Shown: one piece after another, positions 23,701 to 35,700 of the stretch
How positions within the stretch are numbered: position 1 is the stretch's first letter
Layout: each line of letters starts with the position of its first letter
DNA from: Mantis religiosa
Lineage: Eukaryota > Arthropoda > Insecta > Mantodea > Mantidae
NCBI GenBank assembly: GCA_030765055.1
Contig: CM060947.1
Span: 105,012,966-105,076,965, forward strand
Direction of reading: 5' to 3'
DNA: 64,000 nucleotides
The notes under the pieces: model-generated
Told to the model about the DNA's origin: nothing
Database searches by the model: none
What the model saw: only the letters and a program-made list of their open reading frames with translations
Position numbers and translations under genes: made by a program

Positions 23701-26700
23701 GCAGTAAGTTGGGGATGTGCACAAAGATTAGGACATATATCACAATATATTTCCTTATGAGCCATGTTCTGTAGCCTTATTCAAACTACATCACCAATTA
23801 TGTGGATTTATAACTCTTCTATTTTGCTGCTGCTGCTGCTGCCACTGCTGCTGCCGCTGCTGCTGCTGGCAAAAGCATAGTGACATCTAGTGATTGTAAC
23901 GTTGGAGGTTGTTTGAGCTGATGATATGAAAGTTTTCACGAAATCACGATCCTCATCACTTAATAAGAAACTTTTCATCATTTTCTTTTAAGATAAGTGA
24001 AGTTTTATGTTACAAATTATTATATTTGTATAGTATTTGCTGCTTCACTGTAACTAACTTCATATTTTACGTATTTACTTACTTCTCATCGTTTCTATTC
24101 TAACAGTTCTTGCCAATTTTCTGAAAATTTAACACATTGTGCTCAATCTTTTCATTAGATGATCAATGTGTATATCCCACTTTAAATCACTCTGGATTGA
24201 GACTAATAGAAATTTGGTGCTTTTTACCTTATCAATGATCATATTGTTTATTAATACATTAGGCTGCATGAAATGTTTGTTTTGATAAGTATGAAAATGA
24301 TTTGCTACTGTTTTTTTGTTTTGTTTAGTTTTAACTTGTAGTTTTCAAAATACCTATGTGTTGCTTCTGTTGTTTTATCTGTTAACTTTTGATGAATCTC
24401 TGCATTAGTACTAGTTATTGTTATGGTTGTATCATCGGCAAACCTAGTTATATTGTGCGATGGTATTGGTCCCTCAAGATCATTTACAAATAAAAGGAAT
24501 AGAATAGGACCTAACACTGAGCCTTGAGGTACTCCCAATTTAAGCTTTTTTGACCTGACCGATAATGTGTGGCCCTCCTATTTTCATGGTGAAGTATTTC
24601 AACAATTTGTTTCCTCGCTTTTAAATAGGGTTGGAGCCATTCTAAAGATTTCCCCCTAACTGATATAGAGGGAATAGACTGTGATTATCATACATATTCC
24701 TTACATGGCTCTGTTCTCTTTAATTTATATTTTGAAAAGGTGCTTTCGTTATTTTAAAACTCAATCCATATTATTCTTTGAAAACTCCCATCCCACGGTT
24801 CCATGCCATAATTGATATATGAGTGAAACAGATCATAATATACATTTATTAATACTTCTGTGATTAAATAAATTGCCAGTCATATAAGAATAAAACTGTT
24901 TTTAGTTAGCTTGTGATAAATATTGGTGATGTGCACATTCCATTTTAGCAATTACTAGTATGCATAAAAATTAACCCTGTCTGTTTCTTGTAACAATATA
25001 TTTTCTATCACTAAGTGTGTATTTGTGTCATTTAACTATTTGTCTTTATTTGCAAATCTCATAACATTTGTTATGGAGGCATTAACAAGCAAGAACTTGA
25101 TGGAAATTAATCGTTCTTCCACACAAGCTGTGTGTAGACTAATGTTTTGGATAGAGTGTCAAACCAGTCCTTTGCAACCAGTCCAAAAAGCGAGAGCTAA
25201 AATATATGTGTGTTTCTGATACGTATTATATAATAATTTGGGAATCATTTAGTATGCAAATCTAAAAGCAAGATGAAAAATTCAATGTCATGGCCAGCAT
25301 TTGAACCATGGATCTCCTGGTCTCTGTCTGGTCACTCTTAACCATTGAGCTACCATGGCCAATGTGCTGTCATGACATTAAATCCTCTAGAACACTGAGG
25401 TACTCCTGAAGGTACACTCAAAATTTGGAAGTCATGTAGTGATTAAATACTTTATATTAAAAGGTTTACTGTACACAAAAAAAGGAATTGAATTGCACTT
25501 GGAAGATAGTTAATTTTTACAGTTAAGAAATGGGCTGCACAGTTTAAATGCAGCCATTGCTCCACTTTTAATCATGAATATCCAGTATATCCAATTTGTA
25601 CTATAACTGAACAAAACATTATGGAAATCTACCTGCCATAGTAAATAACAGATAGGTCAAAATATGCAAGTACCTGATATTCCCAAAATCTCAGTAATTA
25701 TGTTTTGAACAGTTTGAATGAAAAATTTTTACAGATAAAGTTTGCTGTAGTTGATAACTGCCATTTAGAAGTACATCCAAATGAGCATCTCACAGAAGTA
25801 CTTGGAACAGTTATACAATTTGATCAACTTGGGTGACAGAACTGGATACCACCACATACAAGCAGGATTCAGAAATCCTGTTCTGAGTTGGGAAGGAGAA
25901 AGGGTTCAACTCATTAGATGGATCAGTGAAAATAACTACAAAATCGAAATTAGATTTTATAAAAGTTCTTTTTTTTAATGCATGTGATGTTTTCAGTTCA
26001 ATGTCATTTTTAAAAACTAGGGTACTTATGTATAAAACATTATATATATTGTATTGCATATTGTAACTCTATGGGTTCGTAGAATTAAAAGTCCGAGTTG
26101 CAGATATTCCAAATGTTCTTTATTTCCGTAGAAATACACTGTTCAATTCTCACGTAACAACATTACATCACTTACACACAGTCTACCAAGGTCGATGACA
26201 ATAACAAATAGCATTCTGATTACATCAGCTCTCATTACAACAACACTCTACAGCTGTTTACTGCTTACAACTCTCGCGACTGACTCTTGGCGAGTCATCG
26301 CCTTCTTAAATACCTCATTGATAAATTCTAGATATTTCCGGAACAATAAAGAAACCGAATGATCTCTATCAACCAAGACGTCACCAGAAATTTCCATTTA
26401 TCTCAGTTTGTTTCGGCAGACCTTTATCTCGCGCTATCTTTAACTGCTTATGCAAGTTTTTTATTACTGTGAAACACTATCCGTCTGTTATGTAATTGTG
26501 CCAAAAGTTTTATGCCCGTTGCCATGACTATATTAAATTTTATGCTTATTTTTCTTGCTCTAATTTTCACCATGTTTTGTACCTTATTCAAGTTTTTCTT
26601 CAGTTGTACGTAATTTGATATAGAATTTCATAAATGTGAAATAATTTGTCCCATATCCATTTTGTATTGTTAAAATAGCTCCAATGTGTAACAACCCTCT

Positions 26701-29700
26701 CCAGCCTAGACCTGCCATTAAGCCACCGTGTCCACTACCTTTCCCATCACAGGGTGCAGTAAGAGGGAGGATGTGGTCAGCCCTCCAGTCCTGCCCAGTA
26801 GATATATATGGTCTTTGCAACCAGGATTTTGTATTATTAGATAATGAAATTATTAATGCCTCAAGTATTTTGCCACAGTGATGCCAGGTGTGAGCAGAAA
26901 GGACTTCCAATTGTTAAACTCATAACATAAATACTCTTTGTTGAAAGGCATTTTATTGACCTAAAATGTCTTGACTTTAAAACCAGTTTAGTAAACATAT
27001 AGGGGAACCTGGGGCAAGTTAACAATGTTAAGAGTTTTATTACTTCATTTTTTGAGGTAATTTTATTTTCTTTCCATGCATCATTCAAATTTTCTGTTGT
27101 TGTGTTATACCAATTTGGATATATTTTAATTTTAATATTATCAACATTATTTTCCCATTTTTAAATAGGCATGCACAAATGTCATCTCGGCCCGGTACCA
27201 GGGAAAGATGACTCTGATCATGCAGCAAGATGACAATTCTGATAAAAGTTGAATATATTATTATTCTTAAAATGAATAACACAGTACAATAATTATTTTA
27301 TACATTTTTATGTATTTTCAATTGAATTATAATATTAAATGGTTATATTGTAGATCATTATTATCATAATATATTAAATCAACTCAAAATTAGTAGCTTT
27401 CCTTAACAAAAGGCACAAACAAATACTCCTCCTTCAAAGTTTCAGCAATTCTCTTGCCATCATGAATGACATTTGCCACACTGTATACAGTTTCACCAAA
27501 GCAGCACACTGCACTGTACGTTTTTTGGAAATTTGAGCTGACGACGTGGGTGTCAGAAGTTTGAGCTTCATCCTTTTTGTACAGAAATCAAATTTCTTCT
27601 TCTTAACCAATTTTTCTGAAATATCAACCTCTTGCTTATGTTGCTTTAATTGTTCTTGTGTCACCTTTAGTGCTTCCTTCTGAACCAATATTTGTTAAGA
27701 CGCTTGCAAATTGTCCATGACTCTTGCGTTTTTTCACTGATGCTGTTTCTTTAGACAATGGTTTAAGATAAAAAATACTACAACACAACTTTGGGTTAAT
27801 GGGAGCAACATTTCCTGAAGGTCCTGGTTCTGGTAATTTTGTTCTAAATGATCATCATTAGGAGGTTCTGCATGGTCTTTGGTTGCTGCAGCCTGGGAAG
27901 TAGCATTTTCATTTTCAAAACTGTCTGTAGCAAGAATATTATCTAATTATTAAATTTTATATGAGTCGTATTTTTTATACATCTGCTTCACTTTCGTACC
28001 TATTTTGAGGGCACGTTTCGCAAATCATCGTTTGCATCTACGGCTCTTATGCGACAGTCGCACAAGAGCCGTAGATGCAAATGATGATTTGCGAAACATG
28101 TCCTCAAAATAGGTACGAAAGTGAAGCAGATGTGTAAAAAATACGACTCATCTAAAATTTAATAATTTTTCGCTTCACTGTGGTGTTTCAATACAGTTAA
28201 ATCTCGAAATATTATCTAAGCTTGATTTCACAGTCTTGGAACCCATTAACTGCATTACAGACAGTTGTTGCTTTGAAATAAACAGTGCTAAATAGCTCAC
28301 TAATATTTTTGTCAGTAATAGCTTTCCCTGGATGAGTAACAATGATATGTAAAAAACAAGAACACAACATTCTTACATAATTTTTTTTCTTCAAACAACG
28401 AAGTGTTGCTTCAGGAATATGATAAGCATTTGTGCACCCAAGCAACTGATTTTTCCTTGCTTGATCTCTAACAAAGCAGCAGCCATATCATTTCTGTCCC
28501 ATTCACCTCTAGAAGAACTTTTTATATAATTCCTCACCATATCTGTAACTTAAAAAATTACCAGATATTAATAAAACAGTCCAAAAAGTGAGAGCTAAAA
28601 TATATGTATGTCCCTGATGCTTAATAATTTAGTGATCATTTAGTATGAAAATATAAAAAAAAAATGCATTAAAACACAAAAAGAATATAATAAAAAGCCC
28701 TAGGAGCAAGATGATGGGATCCTTTAATTGCCCCAGTCAGCTTGCCCTGATAGGGAATATTAGAAAAAACTTTGATTATTAAGATAGGATTAACAGAAAA
28801 TAAGTATTAATAAATAGTGACTGCATAAAGCATATTATATAAGTTGGTAATGAATAGCACAAAATAACCAGATATCTTACCTGTTGGACCATGAGATCTT
28901 ATGGTCTTAAACTCTTGAAAATTACAACACATCAGAGAAAAAACACGAACTACATCTAACAGACAACAAAATGTCAGCAGCAGTCTCACTATACAAGTTA
29001 GTACCTAGCAATGTCGAGAGCTAGTAGTATCTGTAAGGTGGTTCTATCTCCTAATATGAACTTAAATTGACTTATTAAATTATAGATGAGTCGTATTTAT
29101 TACACATCAGCTGTAAGCCAATGATGCGAACGGTAATTTGTGAAACATTTCCTCAACATAGGTACGTAAGTGAAGCTGATGTGTAATAGATATGATCATC
29201 CATAATTCAATAATTGTTTCGCTTCACTGTGGTGTTCCAATACAGTTAAATTTTGATATATTAAACTGACTTGTTCGTCGTCTTGTCCAGCTTGTCAACT
29301 TGCCCCGGCCTCCCCTGCATCATGGTAACACTAAGTGAGACATTTAGCAATATGAGTGTTCATTGCCAAACTTAGCTGCTGATGGCCCTTAAACCTCACA
29401 CACTCACTCACTTGATAAACCAATTAAAACATCATAACCATAATTTGTAAACCTTTTTAAAACAAGAATTACTGGGAAAAACATGAGTCATTGGAGAATT
29501 TAATGTCATGCTGGCATATTGGCCGTGGTAGCTCAATGGTTAAGAGCAGCCAGCTGGAGACTGGAAGATCTGTGGTTCAAATCTAGGCTATGGCATTAAA
29601 TTTTTAGTCTGACTGTACCTTTCCGTACTTTGGCCTACACATGCCTAGTGTGAAAGAACAATTAATTTCCATTAACTGATCTAAAGCCCTCCCTAAAATA

Positions 29701-32700
29701 ACATTGGATACCACTTTTTGGTGGTGTTGAGTTTTCAGTATCAGAAAATTGTATATTAATAAATGCTTCCTTCCCACAGATAAAAGGCAGTTGTCCATGC
29801 TATTACACTGATAATTTCTCAGTTGAAAAGTAGTATAAGTATAAGAACGTTGTATATTGTAAGTGAAATGGCAGACTTAAGTCTGGGACTGACATAGGCA
29901 ATATAATAAAGGGAAAGAAAAGGAATATTGACCATTTACTGACCCTTTAGAAAAAATGTATAAACATAGTTTTTTTATTTTGTGCAAAATGTGTTTAAAT
30001 TGTTTGTAGGCAACTTCCATTTATACTTAATACTATTTTTAGAGCACAACAAGAAAGCAAAACTTATACGATTATAGAATAACCTTATTCCACTAGTTAC
30101 TGAATGGTGATATAGAACATTGTTTGTAAAATCACATTAAAAGAATCACTAATATTGTCGTATCGTTCTACCAAGATAACATTTTTAATAACAAGAAAAT
30201 GTTATAACTAAGCATGTTCTAAACATAAAAGCAATAAAAATTTGTTTTACCAGCTTTTGGAAAAAATGAAATAAACTATATACCTACAGCATTATTTTGT
30301 GAAATTCTTCATTTATTTATGGATGGAAAACATTTTGAATGCATATTTCCAAAATAATATACAATTACATAACAGCTTTTCTCTCAGATTCAAGAGATAC
30401 TGTGTTTGAATCTTGGTACAGTGAGCTACCTGGATAAGGGTTTTTTTTCTGGAATTTTCCCTTATCCTGACAGGTCAGTATCAGGTAAATTTAAGCTCAT
30501 TTTATTTGTACATGGTCTGATATAACCTATCTATTTAAGAGGATGTTTAAAAAGAAACTGCAGAAGAATGAGAACAGAATTTATCAACATTTGCCATTTT
30601 CATAGTAACAATGGTGGCAATGAGATGGTATAGATAGACCGTGAAGAAAGTGCAGTCATTGTGCACATGCGCGAGCACAGTCTTCTCCCCTCCTCACCAT
30701 CCAAGCAACGCATGACTCCTACCCCTTCATACGTTGACCAGTGCTATGCAACTTGTGCCATGGAGGAGAGGAGAGGCAACCTAAACTGACAGTAGAGGGG
30801 GAAAGCTAGAGGACTTCAGTTTTGGTAAGCCCCACCTTCAACTGCATTTTGTTCATGGTTAACATATAGTTAGCTTAAATTTAAAGGGAGTCGATTAATG
30901 ACACTAAACAACACTTACTTTTAAATTTTTCCAGAACATGTTTCAGAGACTTTATCTCCATCCTGAACCGGCCATCAACTGGTTCTCATTGGTGTAGTTG
31001 AAGATATTTTGTCATAGGTCTCCTCTGGTGGTGGTTCAAGGAACTTTCTGAACAAATCTTTCTGGGGATGCCGAAATTGATGTCGAAATCAACAACAAAG
31101 GGCTGCTGAGAAAAAAAGTTTTAAAACTTGAAATTAATAAACAATACAAAAATTTGGATGAAATAGAATTAAAACTTTACCATCTTCATTCAGTTTTAAT
31201 GAAAGTGCTGGGAAATGCAATGTGGGAAAACTTCGAACAAAACTATTTGGCAGTCCTAAGCAAGAAAATGAAAGAAAAAACCATAAAACTAAAATACAAA
31301 CTGACTAATTTGTGCAACATGTCTTCACACCGAAGTCATACCGGGAGAAAGTTAAAAAAGATCGGAAATAGCAACATAAGTCGATCAGCAATCGTAACAC
31401 ATGTTAAATGCAAAAGTGAAATAAGTAGCGTAAATGCAAAAACGAGCACGCAAATCTTTGAAAACGTCGTAAACCTATCCAGTCAAAATTTCTCCAAAAA
31501 AGAATTGGGTCTTTTAAATAATGGATTAAAAACATGCGTCAGTTTCTCAAACAAAATTGAAGACTACATTGCAGATATCAACATTTCGAGACAGGTTCCA
31601 CCAGTATCCAAACAAAATTCAGTAAAAAGCCAATGTGAAAATATTTTGGAGGAAATTAAAAACAGATCCTTTCAGAAGAGAAAACATAATACTATCCATT
31701 CTATGAAACAGAAAAACGTTATATACACAAAGGCAGACAAAGGTAACAAGATAGTCATAATGGATAAATCAGATTATATTGAAAAAATGGAAGAAATCCT
31801 AACTGACAATGAATATGACATCATTAACAAAAATCCTCTAAAAACTGGCATACAGTCATTTGAAAAACAATAGCAAAGTCAAGCATACTACCAACAGTTA
31901 AACCGGATAACCCAACCTTACCTAGACTTTATGGCTTACCCAAAATACACAAACCATCCATAACAATGAGACCTATAGTTAGCAGTATAAATTCACCCAC
32001 ATACAAACTTGCAAAGTGGCTAATAAACAAATTCAACTTATTTCCAAAATTTGACAGCCTAAGCATTAAAAACATCTATGAACTTATAGAACACATTAAG
32101 GATACTGAACTAAAAGAAGAGGACACACTAATCTCATTTGATGTTAAATCACTGTTTCCCACCATACCAGTTAATCAACTCCCACCGTTGATAGAAAAAT
32201 GGCTCAAATCACTTGGAATGTCATCACCTGAAATTTCAGATTACATCGAACTAACCAAATTATGCATAGAACAAAATTTCTTCCAATTGCAAACAAAATA
32301 TTTCCACCAACTTCAGGTTTAGCAATGGGCAACTCCTTATCACCCTTCCTGGCCGATGTGTACATGAGTGCATTAGAAATAAGGTTCACCAAAGGTTTCC
32401 CTTGGATGTTCAAACTCTAGCAACCATATGTAGATGACATCTTTGCAATAGTACCAAAAAACACATCAGTGATGCACTAAAACGAATATCCAAGAAAAAA
32501 GCATCAAGTTCACTGTAGAAATAGAAAAAGACAAGTATTTACCATTTTTAGATCTAAAAAAATGAGAAATAAAAACAGACTAAACTTTGGCATTTACAGA
32601 CAACCAACACAGACGGACAACTACATAAAAGCTAATGGCTACAACCCAAGATCCTACAAACAGGCAATCTTCAATAGTTTAGCACACAGACTGGGCAACA

Positions 32701-35700
32701 TCGCTCTCACAGCAGAAGAATACAAAACAGAATACAAAAAAATTATTGAAATAGCACAAAAGATGACTTTCCTAAATCAGTAGTAGACAAAAAAGTGAAC
32801 TTAGCAAAAAAGAAGAAGCTAATAAAGGAAACCACAACCCTCTCAGCTACAGAAACCAATATGATTTTCAAAAAATTCACTTACCATCCATGGGCCTATG
32901 ATAAATTCAAAAAAGTCTTCAAAAAACAAAACATTCAACTAGCACCAGTCAACCATTTCTCCTTAAAAAACCTAATTTGCTCAAACATCAAAGATGTCAT
33001 TCCATCTAACAAAAAATCTGGTATATATCAAATTGAATGCAGTGACTGTAATCAAATTTATATTGGGAAAACCAAAAGAAATTTAGAAACAAGAGCAAAG
33101 GAACACTTTAGAAACATAAAATATAAACAATTAGAAAAATCAGCAGTTGCCACGCATTTTTGGGAAAAAAACCACAACATATATCCAGAACCAAAACTAC
33201 TAAAACATACATCAGGAAAACAAGAACTATACACATGGGAACATCTTCATTTCAAAAAATAGGAACAAAGTATTCAATTTCGACATCCCCCAAAAAGATT
33301 TGTTCAGCAAGTTCCTTGAACCGCCACCAGAGGAGGCCTATGACAAAATATCGTCAACTACACCAGTGAGAACCAGTCGGTGGCCGGTTGAGGATGGAGG
33401 CAAAGTCTCTGAAACATGTTCCGGAAAAATTTAAAAGTAAGTGTTGTTTAGTGTCATTAATCGACTCACTTTAAATTTAATTTATTATAACACTGTTTTC
33501 AACACTTCCAAGAAAGATCTGCCCAAACAACTTCAACAAACAGGCATCAACACTGCATTGTATGCAGATGACTTAGTAATTTGGAAATCAGGCAAACTTG
33601 AAATCCTAAAGACAAATATTCAAAATTCTTTGAATACCCTTAAACAATGGTGTTCTAATAACCTCATGGAAGTAAACACTGTGAAAAGTAACTATCAGCT
33701 CTTCTCTCTAAGAAAGAAACAACCCAGTATTACCTTAAGTTATGATAATATCAAATTAACCAGAACAGAAAATGCTCAATATCTTGGAATATTGTTTGAC
33801 AAAAACTTAACTTGGAAAAAACATATTGAAAAAATTAGAGATAAAGCAATTAACCGTTTTAAGATATTAAAAAGACTTGCAGGAACTAAATGGGGTTGTT
33901 CAAGATCTACATTAAATACTACATATAATACATATATAAGACCAGTTCTTAATTACTGTGGAGAAATACTGATAACATCATCACCTTCAATTTCCATGAT
34001 ACTGGAGCGCACACAAAATCAAGCTCTTAGGTTAATTACTGGAGCTATAAAAACTACTCCTATAATAACCTTAAAAGCTTTTACAAGTAACAGACCCATA
34101 ATGACAGATTTAGAAATGCAAGCCCTTTTAACATATGAAAAGCTCTTAAGAATTCCAGAGAATAATAAATGGGTAAAACAACACACATCCACCATCAGTT
34201 TGAAAACTCAATTAGGCTTCATACAGAAAGTTCAACAACTAAGAAATAAACTAAATTACCCATCCAAAATAGAACCTTTCATGTCTCTTAATAACCCACT
34301 GAACATCATTGAATTAGAATACCACCTAGATTTACTTGCAGATTTTAAAAAGAAGGAATACTCATCTACAGAAGCTAAAGCATATGCCCTTGAAACCATA
34401 AATGTAAGATACCCAGTTGACAAATGGACACACATCTATACACATAGCTCTCTTTATAATCAAGAAGATGGAGCAGGAGCAGGAGCTACCTGTAAATTCT
34501 TTTCTTTCTATAAGCATGTTGGAATTTACTAAACAAGTTTTGATGGAGAAATTGATGCAATTTATACCTCCTTACAAAATCTATTTGCTGGACAAATAAG
34601 CTTTCCAACATAGTTTTCTTAACACATTCTAAAGCAGCTATTCAGGCTATTATTTCAAATGATTGCCCAAAAACCGAAAAGATAAATGAAATGCATAATA
34701 TGATTAAACATCTTCAAAATTTAAATATATGTATAGTTTTCCAATGGATACCATCTCACTGTGGAATTTCTGGCGATGAGCAAGCAGATATGTTGGCCAA
34801 GAAGGGTTCCAAAATATCTCAAACAACGAAACAAAATATCCCCTATGAAACAGTTAAAAGATTAATCAAAAACATCTTCACAAAACTATATAAGAACTAT
34901 CTAGTTTCCTCTGAAAAACTTAATTGGAAAGATCCCCAAAACAAATTCAAGACAATTCCAGATCTACCTCGAAAATCTTCAGTAGCAATGTTCAGATTAA
35001 TCACAGGCCACGCTTGTTTGAATGGTCCTTTATTCAAGGCTGGATTAACAACTTCTCCACAGTGCTGTTTATGTGGTAAAGATGATTTAATGAACATCGA
35101 TCATCTAACTGTATGTGAAACTCTCCAAAATCAGGAAGATCTAGTCTCCAAATATTGGGAAGCAAGAAGAAAAATGATTTTATTATAAAATTCTGAGCTT
35201 TAAAAACACACACACACGCACGCATGCACACACGCACGCGCGCACGCGCACGCACCCCCATGCACCCGCACGCACCCGCACGCACCCGCACACACACTCA
35301 CGCTCTCAGGCTCTCAGGCTCTCACGCTCTCACGCTTCCAAGAAAGGAATTGTAATGTTGTTAGCTTTCACTAGAAGTAGGAGATATATTATTTATTATT
35401 GCTTTATTAATTTAATTTTAATATTTTAATTTAATTTAATATTAACTATCTTTAATATTAAATTATTATTAAAATTATAAAAATGCAATAATATAAAAAT
35501 AAATAAAATATAAATAAGAATATTAAAATATTGAAATTAATATTAATGTTATTACTTAATATTAATTTTATATTAATATTAATTTTTATTATTGCTGTAT
35601 TAAGAGGTTGATAGGTGCCATTACAAGAATATAAAATCAGCCCTGGAATTTGGTAAAAAATTACTTTATATGTTTTCTGTAAACTGAGCATGAATATTGG

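Larger units (their letters stand above)
30880..33512 (+). mobile_element. near-complete Penelope-like element (family C)
   Basis: Begins with an inverted partial terminal repeat (30884-31090; GAGTCGATTAATGACACTAA, TTTAAATTTTTCCAGAACAT), then the coding region, then the 3' terminal repeat in direct orientation (33290-33475; GTTCCGGAAAAATTTAAAAG, GTCATTAATCGACTCAC) and a final 33-bp segment ATAACACTGTTTTCAACACTTCC that is also present at 7872-7900 and 8945-8975 beside family A. An inverted terminal repeat at the 5' end is a known PLE trait. No target duplication was found; the 3' end abuts a LINE fragment. Confidence 0.85.

Noticed and set aside
25781..25978. Possible additional ARMT1 exon
   Set aside because: ARMT1 exons E and F join in phase with continuous family similarity, so no further exon is needed here.
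26584..26910. 108-codon minus-strand ORF
   Set aside because: No family recognised and surrounded by intron repeats; cannot be supported as a gene.
35034..35297. Cys/Arg/Val-rich minus-strand ORF
   Set aside because: Translation of the CA/CG simple repeat next to the LINE tail.
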